From assembly GCA_028867115.1 (NCBI GenBank), contig JAGWGY010000004.1, positions 1-41,925 of the forward strand: a stretch of DNA of 41,925 nt. The letters run 5' to 3'. This DNA comes from Microcaldota archaeon. Its GTDB lineage: Archaea > Micrarchaeota > Micrarchaeia > Micrarchaeales > CABMGC01. The notes under the pieces are model-generated. The model was not told where the DNA came from and searched no databases. It saw only the letters and a program-made list of their open reading frames with translations. Below, piece by piece: positions 6,526-13,778 of this stretch (its first letter is position 1; each line of letters begins with the position of its first letter). The translations under genes were made by a program, and so were the position numbers.

Positions 6526-9500
6526 ATCTTCTTTATCGCTATCTTTACCGTCTCCCCTTCGATGTCAAAATCCTGGGAGAGACCCTGCCCGCCAACCCCT
6601 GCCTTTATCGAAGGGGCATTAATTGTCCTCTTTAGCCTGGCAATGTTTTTTGATATCGCCTCGGCCATCTCACCTGATGCAGCATACTCAAGATGTATCC
6701 TATCTATCTTCTTTAGGTCGTACTCCTTGCGCATTATCTGGACCCTCCTCTCGAACTCGCGCAGCAGCGCCTCCTCGCGCAGCTCCCTGTTTATCGCCTT
6801 GTCGATAGATGCGCGCCCGTGCCTGAAAAGCACCGCATCAGACTCCTCAGCCTTCTGTATGATGTTGAAGTGCTCCTGCTTTATGTCAAAGAGCCCCTTG
6901 TCGGTGTGGAGCGAGTAGTGCCCGTGCTGCTCTATGTCGCTGCGCAGCTTCTTCGGATCTGCGCCTGCCAGCCCCCTTGCCACAAGCGCCGCATCCCCCT
7001 TGAAATCCGGGCCTATCCTCGCGAAGTTTGGCTTGATCTCCTCGCTTATCCCTGACACCTCCTTTATCTGCAGGCTCTTGACGTTCGTGTACTCGGATAT
7101 CACGTTTGACATCCTCTGCAGGGAGTTGTTCGCAGCGTCGCTGTCCACTTCGAGCAGCGCGCTACCTATAGGCCACCTGAGCCTTATCTGCGCCTTCTCC
7201 CTGCTGCTGAGTATCGCGGTTATCGCACCCTCGGCAATCTTAAAATCCTCCTCGAGGTTCTTGTCCACAAGCGCGGGTTTGGCCTTTGGCCACTTCTCGA
7301 AAAATACGCTCTCGTACCTTGCGCTGTAGTTCTCCAGGAAGACGCGCTCGGCAGTGAACGGCATCCCTGGCGAGATCAGCACCGTGGTGGTGTAGAGTAT
7401 GTAGTTTATAGTGTCGATCACCCTCTTTGCCTCCGACTTCCTAGAATAAAGTATCTTCTTCTTCGCCAGCTTGAGGTAGAACCTGCTGAAGTCGTTTATT
7501 ATGAAGTTTGTTAGCTCTTCGACCCCCTTGTGGAGCATATAAGAATCGAAATCCGCGGTTAGATTTAAAATGACGGTGTTCATCCGCGATATTATCCACC
7601 TCTCCTCCATCTCGAGCCTTGCGGCCGAGGGCGGCTTGACTCTGGAAGAGGCATATCCCGCCGCCGCAGAATATTCACGCAGCAGCGCGGAGACGTTCTG
7701 CAGGGTTATTATGCACTTCTGCGAGTCCCTTGCCTTCTCTATGCTGAACGGGAAGTCAAGCTGCGGCACGTGCAGCAGGCAGTGCAGCCTGAACGCGTCT
7801 GCGCTCATTTTCTCGAGTATCTGCGAGAGCTCGATGAAGTTGCCCATGCTCTTGCTCATCTTCCTGCCCTGCGAATCGAGCATCATGCCGTGGGTAAACA
7901 CGTTCTTGAAAGGGCTCTTGCCGTACACTATAGTCCCTACCTTGAGCTGATAGGAGAACCATCCCCTCAGCTGCTCTATCGCCTCTGAGATGAAGTCGAC
8001 AGGGAACAGGTGATCGAACTCCTCTGGCGACAGGCCCGCGCTGAAAGCCACGCTCGAGTCGAACCACACGTCAAAAACGTCCTTTATCCTCTCCGTCTCC
8101 TTCCCGCACGAATCGCATCTCACCATTATCCTGTCTATGTAGGGTCTGTGAATGTCTGAGAGCCCTGCAGCATCCTCCTTGCCTATCGCCTTCTTGCGAA
8201 GCTCATCCAGCGAACCGATGACCGTAATGTGGCTGCACTTGGCGCATCGCCATATCGGTATCGGTATCCCCCAGTACCTCTGCCTTGATATGCACCAGTC
8301 CGGAGAATTCGCAAGCAGCGCCTCCTGCCACTTGAGCGCATCTTCGGGATACCACCTAACTTTCGAATTCGAGCTGATGAGTTTCCTCTTTATCTTCTTT
8401 ACATTGATGAACCACTGGTCTGTTGCGAGCTGTATCAGCTTCTCCTTGCACCTCCAGCAGTGCGGATAGCTGTGCGTGATGCTTCCCCTACTGATCAGCG
8501 CGCCGTTGCCCTTTAGTGTGTCGAGCACCGCAGCATTCGCCTCTGAGGGGACCTTCATGCCGGCGAACTTCCCTGCATCGCTTGTATACCTTGCGTGCAT
8601 GTCAACCGGCGAGAATATCGGCAGCTTGTTGAGCTTGCCTATTGTGTAATCCTCAAGTCCGTGCCCTGGCGCGGTATGGACGAGCCCTGTTCCCTCGCCC
8701 ATGGAGACGAGCTGCTCGGAGAATATTATCCTGTGGTACTTCCCCAGTTCCTTCTGCTTTGGAATCTCCAATCCCAAGGGGCTCTCGTACCTGAGGCCCT
8801 CAAGCTCGCTGCCTGGGAACTCGGCGATTACCACGGCGCTTGTCTTCATTATCGTTGTGAAATACTCCAGCCTTGCCTTTGCAAGCACGAGTCTCCTCCC
8901 ATCTATCTCCGCCTTAACGTAAGTTTCCTTTGGATTTGCCATGACTGCGACGTTGGAAGGGATTGTCCATGGCGTCGTCGTCCATATCAGAAGGGAGGAG
9001 TCGGTGAGCCTCTCCCTTAATTTCGGGCTGTTTTTGGTTATCTTGAAGGCGACGAATATCGATGGGTCGTTGTCATCGCTGTACTCTATCTCCAGGCTCC
9101 CCTGCGCTATCACGGTCTCGCAGTGCGGGCAGTACATCATCGCGCGCTTGTCTTCGTAGATGAGCCTCTTTTCTGAAATCTTTTTGAATATCCCCCAGGC
9201 CTTTTCCATGTAGCCTATGTCGGAAGGCATGTAAGGGTTTTCGAAGTCTAGCGACATCCCGAATTTTTCGTAATCAGACCTCATCCTTCCCTTGTAGCCC
9301 TCCACAAACGCCCTGCACTCCTTTATGAAGTTCTCAAGGCCGATGCTCTCGATCTCCTTCTTTGATTTTATCTGAAGCTTCACCTCGACCTTGTTCTCTA
9401 TCGGCAGCCCGTGGACGTCGTATCCCGACTTGTCGTACACGTCGTATCCGCGCAGCCGCCTGTAGCGTATCACCGTGTCCTTTATCGTCTTTACCCACAT

Positions 9501-9659
9501 CTGCCCAGGATGGAGGTCGCCTGACACGAAAGGCGGGCCGTCAAGGAAGTAGAACTTCTTCCTGCCCGAGTTCCTCTCCCTGATCCTCTGGTTTATGCTG
9601 TGCGAGCGCCAGTACTCCAGAACCTCGGCCTCCGACTTTGGGAATTCGCTGCTCAGCAT
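6522..9659 (-). CDS. ileS: Isoleucyl-tRNA synthetase
   Basis: A 1045-residue class I synthetase that charges tRNA-Ile and edits valine. The HIGH region reads GDLHPGQMWVKTIKD (about residue 52), a divergent form in which the last His is Gln. KMSKS is intact (GRKMSKSMGNF). The sequence GYDVHGLPIENKVE and the CP1 editing region with TTPWTIPSN follow the IleRS pattern. Cysteine pairs (CPHC, CWRC, CAKC, CDSC) suggest bound zinc. Length is normal for the archaeal/eukaryotic-type enzyme. It starts at ATG 9659 behind a TATA promoter nearly identical to that of tyrS, and leads a two-gene operon with the Nudix hydrolase. Confidence 0.95.
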   Translation of the reverse strand: MLSSEFPKSEAEVLEYWRSHSINQRIRERNSGRKKFYFLDGPPFVSGDLHPGQMWVKTIKDTVIRYRRLRGYDVYDKSGYDVHGLPIENKVEVKLQIKSKKEIESIGLENFIKECRAFVEGYKGRMRSDYEKFGMSLDFENPYMPSDIGYMEKAWGIFKKISEKRLIYEDKRAMMYCPHCETVIAQGSLEIEYSDDNDPSIFVAFKITKNSPKLRERLTDSSLLIWTTTPWTIPSNVAVMANPKETYVKAEIDGRRLVLAKARLEYFTTIMKTSAVVIAEFPGSELEGLRYESPLGLEIPKQKELGKYHRIIFSEQLVSMGEGTGLVHTAPGHGLEDYTIGKLNKLPIFSPVDMHARYTSDAGKFAGMKVPSEANAAVLDTLKGNGALISRGSITHSYPHCWRCKEKLIQLATDQWFINVKKIKRKLISSNSKVRWYPEDALKWQEALLANSPDWCISRQRYWGIPIPIWRCAKCSHITVIGSLDELRKKAIGKEDAAGLSDIHRPYIDRIMVRCDSCGKETERIKDVFDVWFDSSVAFSAGLSPEEFDHLFPVDFISEAIEQLRGWFSYQLKVGTIVYGKSPFKNVFTHGMMLDSQGRKMSKSMGNFIELSQILEKMSADAFRLHCLLHVPQLDFPFSIEKARDSQKCIITLQNVSALLREYSAAAGYASSRVKPPSAARLEMEERWIISRMNTVILNLTADFDSYMLHKGVEELTNFIINDFSRFYLKLAKKKILYSRKSEAKRVIDTINYILYTTTVLISPGMPFTAERVFLENYSARYESVFFEKWPKAKPALVDKNLEEDFKIAEGAITAILSSREKAQIRLRWPIGSALLEVDSDAANNSLQRMSNVISEYTNVKSLQIKEVSGISEEIKPNFARIGPDFKGDAALVARGLAGADPKKLRSDIEQHGHYSLHTDKGLFDIKQEHFNIIQKAEESDAVLFRHGRASIDKAINRELREEALLREFERRVQIMRKEYDLKKIDRIHLEYAASGEMAEAISKNIARLKRTINAPSIKAGVGGQGLSQDFDIEGETVKIAIKKI

Positions 9660-9694
9660 CAGACCAACTTTACAGAATAACTTTTCTACGCGCT

Positions 9695-9715
9695 ATTATA
9701 AATATTGTGCAAGCG
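9695..9715 (-). promoter_or_regulatory. ileS promoter with shared GCACAAT-TATA element
   Basis: On the minus strand the element reads GCACAATATTTATAAT preceded by CGCTT. It matches the tyrS element at 18436-18456 at 19 of 21 positions, and both end exactly 35 nt before the start codon. The TATA core is nearly palindromic, so it may also serve the divergent gene at 9732, about 30 nt away. Confidence 0.65.
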
Positions 9716-9731
9716 AGATTAATCCGATAAA

Positions 9732-10268
9732 ATGAGGCTCGCAGACGCCGCAACGCTCTTCAGGACGCTCCTGGTGTTCGTTGTCGCATACATGATCATT
9801 GCAAAATACAGTGCACTGCTAACTGTAGCCGTAATCATAGTGATGTTCCTGCTCGATGCCATAGACGGGAAGCTTGCCAAGATCGACAAGAAGAAGTCAA
9901 AGTTCGGGCCAAGGCTTGACGTTGCCGGTGACAGGGTGACAGAATACGTCTTCTGGATAGTGTTCGTAGTGCTGAACCTTGTCCCTCTGTTCGTGCTTTT
10001 CATAATCGTAATGAGGCACTCGTTTGTCGATGCCTTCATGGCAAGCAAGGGAACATCATCTAAGATGAAGACTGGATTTGCGCGTAGGATATATGCATCC
10101 AACCTGTTTCGTGGGGGCGTCGGCGTAGTAAAGGCAGTAACGTTTTCGTACCTGACACTTGTATACCTCGCATCGTGGCCAATTGGAATCGGAGACGCCC
10201 TTGTTGCAGTACTTGTCATATATGTGCTGGTTCGCGGGGCAGCGGAGATATACGAGTCGATGGCGTGA
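9732..10268 (+). CDS. CDP-alcohol phosphatidyltransferase family membrane enzyme
   Basis: A 178-residue polytopic protein with the family motif D-x2-DG-x2-A-[K]-x8-G-x3-D-x3-D at about residues 37-66 (LDAIDGKLAK, then FGPRLDVAGD). The four Asp bind metal and catalyse transfer of a CDP-activated lipid to an alcohol. The usual Arg after Ala is Lys here. In archaea such enzymes make archaetidyl-serine, -glycerol or -inositol phosphates; the acceptor cannot be deduced. It is followed 6 nt later by a HAD phosphomannomutase-like gene, so the pair may act on a sugar or polyol headgroup. Confidence 0.8.
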   Translation: MRLADAATLFRTLLVFVVAYMIIAKYSALLTVAVIIVMFLLDAIDGKLAKIDKKKSKFGPRLDVAGDRVTEYVFWIVFVVLNLVPLFVLFIIVMRHSFVDAFMASKGTSSKMKTGFARRIYASNLFRGGVGVVKAVTFSYLTLVYLASWPIGIGDALVAVLVIYVLVRGAAEIYESMA

Positions 10269-10274
10269 CTTTTG

Positions 10275-11039
10275 ATGGACTATAGCCTCAAGCGGATCGT
10301 AATCGCAGACCTTGATGGCACTCTGGCGCCAAGCAAGAGCAAAATGGACCCTGAGATGTCAAAACTCATAATCGACCTTCTTGAGTACAAGGACTTTGCA
10401 GTAATAAGTGGCGGCAGGTTTGAGCAGTTCGAAAAGCAGTTCGTTAGCGGTCTTGAGAAAAGCCCCAAGCGCTTCTCCCGCCTCTACCTCCTCCCAACAT
10501 GTGCAACCGCCTTCTACAGGTTTGAGTCAGGGGAGTGGAGGAAAGTCTATTCCGAGGATTTGCAAAAAGACGAGAAGTCCAGGATAATCAATGCATTCGG
10601 GGTGGCGCTAAAGCAGGCAGGCTATTCAAAGCCTGAAAAAATATACGGTGATATCCTAGAAGATAGAGGTACCCAGATAACATTCTCGGCAAACGGCCAG
10701 CAAGCGCCCCTAGAGGTTAAAACTGCATGGGACCCAACTGCGGAAAAGCGCCTAAGGATAAAATCCTGCCTGGACAAGCTCATACCAGAGTTTGAGGTAA
10801 GGATTGGCGGCACCAATTCTATAGACGTGACAAAGAAGGGCATAGACAAGGCATACGGCATACGAAAGATAGAGGGATATTTTGGCTACAAGATAAGCGA
10901 GATGCTTTTCTTGGGAGACGCGCTTTTTGAGGGTGGCAACGACTATCCTGTGAAGACCGCCGGGGTAGATTGCATACAGGTCTCTGGTCCTGAGGATACT
11001 AAGAAGGTGCTCAAAAGTATAATAGAGTCCTCAAGATAA
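10275..11039 (+). CDS. HAD-IIB phosphatase/phosphomannomutase-like protein
   Basis: A 254-residue HAD protein. Motif I is IADLDGTL at about residues 10-17 with both catalytic Asp. Motif II is AVISGGR (about 42-48). The region IGGTNSIDVTKKGIDKAYG and motif IV GDALFEGGNDYP closely parallel eukaryotic-type phosphomannomutase (GGQISFDV... and GDKTMPGGNDH). A true mutase or a sugar phosphatase of the same fold are both possible. ATG 10275 lies 6 nt after the CDP-alcohol transferase stop, indicating an operon and a possible shared role in headgroup or glycan precursor synthesis. Confidence 0.75.
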   Translation: MDYSLKRIVIADLDGTLAPSKSKMDPEMSKLIIDLLEYKDFAVISGGRFEQFEKQFVSGLEKSPKRFSRLYLLPTCATAFYRFESGEWRKVYSEDLQKDEKSRIINAFGVALKQAGYSKPEKIYGDILEDRGTQITFSANGQQAPLEVKTAWDPTAEKRLRIKSCLDKLIPEFEVRIGGTNSIDVTKKGIDKAYGIRKIEGYFGYKISEMLFLGDALFEGGNDYPVKTAGVDCIQVSGPEDTKKVLKSIIESSR

Positions 11040-11098
11040 TCATCTTTCTTGCAACAGAATATTGGACCTTCTTCATATCAAGGGTTAGATAAACTGAT

Positions 11099-11371
11099 TT
11101 AGTTTGTGGTCCCGAGCCTGATTGCGTCTCTTATAACATTTTTGATCTCATCTATCTCCTTTCTGGACTTTTTTATTGTGTCCACCAGATCAACGATTCC
11201 GTCACGCGGTTTGCCTTCATATCTGTTCCTGTTGATTATGTCCTCCTTCTTTTTAAGCGCGCTGTCAAGGGCTTCGCTGGCGATTTTGAATTTGTATTCA
11301 AGTGCTATCGCGTCCTTTGTGGCTATCATCCCTTTCCTGCGCAATCTGGATATCTGCTTCTCAACCTGCAT
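11099..11371 (-). CDS. Unknown small helical protein
   Basis: A 90-residue, charged, almost entirely helical protein with heptad-like spacing and no Cys or membrane segment. It is isolated between two plus-strand genes, and a T/A-rich box (TTATAAAACC on the minus strand, near 11391-11400) lies about 25 nt before its start. The frame on the opposite strand is of similar length but encodes a less natural composition. I do not recognise the family. Confidence 0.5.
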   Translation of the reverse strand: MQVEKQISRLRRKGMIATKDAIALEYKFKIASEALDSALKKKEDIINRNRYEGKPRDGIVDLVDTIKKSRKEIDEIKNVIRDAIRLGTTN

Positions 11372-11455
11372 GTAAAGGTATCTTTTTCCTGGTTTTATAA
11401 TGCTGCTCTGCAGGTTCGTTCTCGTGGATTTATGGTGTTTTTGCGCCTTAGTATG

Positions 11456-11465
11456 CTATAAATAT
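11456..11465 (+). promoter_or_regulatory. TATA box of rfcS
   Basis: CTATAAATAT about 33-42 nt upstream of ATG 11498; a short leader of about 10 nt is expected. Confidence 0.6.
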
Positions 11466-11497
11466 CTTCAGATAACATACTCTAAAAGGGGCTATTT

Positions 11498-12469
11498 ATG
11501 GCGGTTCTCGACTTATCGTGGACTGAGAAGTACCGACCCAGCAAGCTTGACGAGGTCATAGGCCAGCATGCGATAGTCGAGAGGCTCAAGACCTTTGTTG
11601 GGGCAAAGAACTTCCCGAATATGATCTTTGCAGGCACGGCTGGGGTCGGCAAGACTACCTCTGCTATAGCGATGGCAAAGGAGCTGTACGGAGATAAGAT
11701 AAACGAGGCGTTCCTAGAGCTGAACGCGTCCGACAGCAGGGGGATAGACGTTGTCAGGGGGAAGGTGAAGGAGTTCGCAAGGACCATAGCACTATCGGGC
11801 GACATTGTGAAGATAATCTTCCTCGACGAAGCGGATGCGCTCACCCCGGAAGCTCAGCACGCGCTGAGAAGGACCATGGAAAAGTACAGCGCCACAACCC
11901 GTTTCATACTCAGCGCAAACTACGCAAGCAAGATAATAGAGCCGATACAGAGCAGGTGCGTTGTGCTGCGCTTCAAGCCTCTCAGCGAGGAGGACATGCG
12001 CAAGTACATACAGCGCGTCGAGGAGGGCGAGGGGATAGAGGTAGACGAGAAGGCGACTGAGGCCCTGCTGTACGTCAGCGAGGGCGACCTGCGAAAGCTC
12101 ACAAACATCCTGCAGAGCGCTGGGTTCAGCAGGAAGAAGGTCACGGACAAGGAGATCTACGACATCGCCGCAAGGGCGAGGCCAAAGGAGGTTGCGATAA
12201 TGCTGAAGCATGCGCTAGGCGGGGACTTCATGAAGGCAAGGGAGGAGCTAAACAAGCTTGTCCTCTCATACGGCATGAGCGGGGAGGACATCCTCCTGCA
12301 GTGCTACCGCGAGGCGCTGAACATGGACGTTCCCGACAAGCTCAAGCTCAGGCTGATCAGCGCGATCGGCGACTACAACTTCAGGATAGTCGAGGGCGCG
12401 AACGACAGGATACAGCTCGAGGCGATGCTCGCAAGGTTCGCGCTTCTTGAGAAGGAGAAAGCAGTCTGA
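11498..12469 (+). CDS. rfcS: Replication factor C small subunit (clamp loader)
   Basis: A 323-residue AAA+ protein of normal RfcS length. RFC box II is WTEKYRP (residues 8-14). Walker A is GTAGVGKTT (about 46-54), Walker B is FLDEAD (about 108-113) and the arginine-finger motif SRC is at about 152-154. With the large subunit, which is not in the window, it opens and loads the PCNA clamp at primer ends. Flanking genes are unrelated, and it has its own promoter. Confidence 0.97.
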   Translation: MAVLDLSWTEKYRPSKLDEVIGQHAIVERLKTFVGAKNFPNMIFAGTAGVGKTTSAIAMAKELYGDKINEAFLELNASDSRGIDVVRGKVKEFARTIALSGDIVKIIFLDEADALTPEAQHALRRTMEKYSATTRFILSANYASKIIEPIQSRCVVLRFKPLSEEDMRKYIQRVEEGEGIEVDEKATEALLYVSEGDLRKLTNILQSAGFSRKKVTDKEIYDIAARARPKEVAIMLKHALGGDFMKAREELNKLVLSYGMSGEDILLQCYREALNMDVPDKLKLRLISAIGDYNFRIVEGANDRIQLEAMLARFALLEKEKAV

Positions 12470-12498
12470 GCATTCTCTTGGGATGGCTGCAGGGTAAG

Positions 12499-12506
12499 TT
12501 TTAAAT
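12499..12506 (+). promoter_or_regulatory. TATA box of a small membrane protein gene
   Basis: TTTTAAAT 22-30 nt before ATG 12529, consistent with a leaderless transcript and supporting that ATG over the upstream in-frame TTG at 12511. Confidence 0.5.
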
Positions 12507-12528
12507 CCTATTGTTACATATGCTAACT

Positions 12529-12756
12529 ATGCCTGAGAACCATAACCTGACCATTGGCACTTTGAGCCTAGGGCTAGTAATCTCTATTGTGCTTTTTTCA
12601 ACAAGCCTTGATCGGCTCCTGAATCTGTTCCCATTTGCCCTATCCTTAGAGGTATTCATGGTCTCATTTGTCGCATTGGTGGTCCTTACTGTCCTGCTCG
12701 CTCTATTCATAGTGAGGAATTGGAGCTTCTCGGGAAAGCCGCGCAGGAGAAGATAG
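12529..12756 (+). CDS. Small two-helix membrane protein, unknown
   Basis: A 75-residue protein with membrane segments at about residues 10-28 and 40-62 and a basic tail (GKPRRRR), implying that the tail is cytoplasmic. No family is recognised. It ends 2 nt before the stop of the convergent gene at 12759. It may be lineage-specific. Confidence 0.5.
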   Translation: MPENHNLTIGTLSLGLVISIVLFSTSLDRLLNLFPFALSLEVFMVSFVALVVLTVLLALFIVRNWSFSGKPRRRR

Positions 12757-12758
12757 GC

Positions 12759-13136
12759 TCATTTTCTGTCCTTCTCACCCGCAACCCAGATTTTGGTGTT
12801 TTCAGAGTAGACCGAAGAGTTGTCTGATATGTCAGCAACAGGCTTGAGAGCGTTTTTTATCACGGGCTCGAGCTTTGAGAAAAGCTCCTGGTCGTCCTTG
12901 GCGACTATAACCGCTTCGGTAACCCTTTTGCAGCTCTTGAACTGGTTCCTTATGAATTCCATGTCGCTGTCGGTAATGCTCTTGTCCTCCTTAGACCTCT
13001 TCCGGAAAGCAAGAATGAGGACGGCGTCCGGATATTTTTTTACCAGCTTCGCCTGCTTGAGTACCTCCTTATCCCCCTGCCTGAACTTGTCTATGTATTT
13101 CTTCGGCGCAACAATTACGCTGTAATTCGCATCCAA
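12759..13136 (-). CDS. Unknown soluble protein
   Basis: A 125-residue alpha/beta protein rich in Lys and Asp, without Cys-based or P-loop motifs beyond one isolated Cys. A TATA-like box (TTTATAAAAC on the minus strand, near 13180) lies about 45 nt before its start. It sits downstream of the trmI-topA group on the same strand but is separated from it by its own promoter. No family is recognised. Confidence 0.55.
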   Translation of the reverse strand: MDANYSVIVAPKKYIDKFRQGDKEVLKQAKLVKKYPDAVLILAFRKRSKEDKSITDSDMEFIRNQFKSCKRVTEAVIVAKDDQELFSKLEPVIKNALKPVADISDNSSVYSENTKIWVAGEKDRK

Positions 13137-13207
13137 ACAATCTACCTTATGCCTGTTTCTATGCTCCTACGCCTCTCGCGTTTTATAAAGATTAGCCTAG
13201 TTTTGTA

Positions 13208-13774
13208 CTATGCCTTTCTGGCAAAGACAAGATATGCGGTATGCCACAGGCCGGTGTTCGTAGGCCTCATTCCCTCCTTCCTGACGAGAATGTCCCTGAC
13301 TATCACTTCCACAGTGTGGATGTCTGTGAACTTGAGCTTGTTTAGCGTTGATACGAACTTCTGCACCTGCTCCGCATTTGGCAGGTACCCCACGACTGTC
13401 CCGTCAGCCTTGAGCGATTTTTTCGCATTTGCAAGCGCCTTGTCGGAGTTCGGCAGATCGAGCGTCACCACGTCGACGTTCTTCTCCGCTATCCTCTTTG
13501 TGACGTCGCCCTTCTTTACAACGAGGTTCCCTATCCCCAGGATCTCCATGTTCCTCTTGGCAAGTTCGATGAAGTCCTCCCTGAGGTCGTAGCTGTACAC
13601 CTTCTTCGAGACGCTTGCAAGCGCAATCGCAAGCCACCCGCTTCCAGTCCCGGCATCCACGCAGACGCTCTCCTTGTTGACTCCGGTGTATGCGATGATT
13701 ATGCCTATGTCCTTTGGGAGTATCACCTGCGGCCCGCGCTTGAGCTTTCCGTACATCTTTGGGTAGACGAGCAT
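13208..13774 (-). CDS. trmI: tRNA (adenine-N1)-methyltransferase, TrmI family
   Basis: A 188-residue SAM-dependent methyltransferase. Residues about 15-26 (GPQVILPKDIGI) are the TrmI/Trm61 lead-in. VDAGTGSGWLAIALA (about 39-53) binds SAM, DLP (about 106) is the catalytic-pocket motif, GYLPNAEQV follows, and the C-terminal HTAYLVFARK is characteristic. The enzyme makes m1A at position 57/58 of tRNA. It lacks the N-terminal OB domain of longer archaeal TrmI proteins, so this is a short form. It lies 4 nt downstream of topA on the same strand. Confidence 0.85.
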   Translation of the reverse strand: MLVYPKMYGKLKRGPQVILPKDIGIIIAYTGVNKESVCVDAGTGSGWLAIALASVSKKVYSYDLREDFIELAKRNMEILGIGNLVVKKGDVTKRIAEKNVDVVTLDLPNSDKALANAKKSLKADGTVVGYLPNAEQVQKFVSTLNKLKFTDIHTVEVIVRDILVRKEGMRPTNTGLWHTAYLVFARKA

Positions 13775-13778
13775 TCGA

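Noticed and set aside
6037-6918. A 293-codon plus-strand open frame.
   Set aside because: It is antisense to the Nudix gene and the 3' end of ileS, has unnatural Pro/His/Leu-rich composition, and both sense genes have full family motifs.
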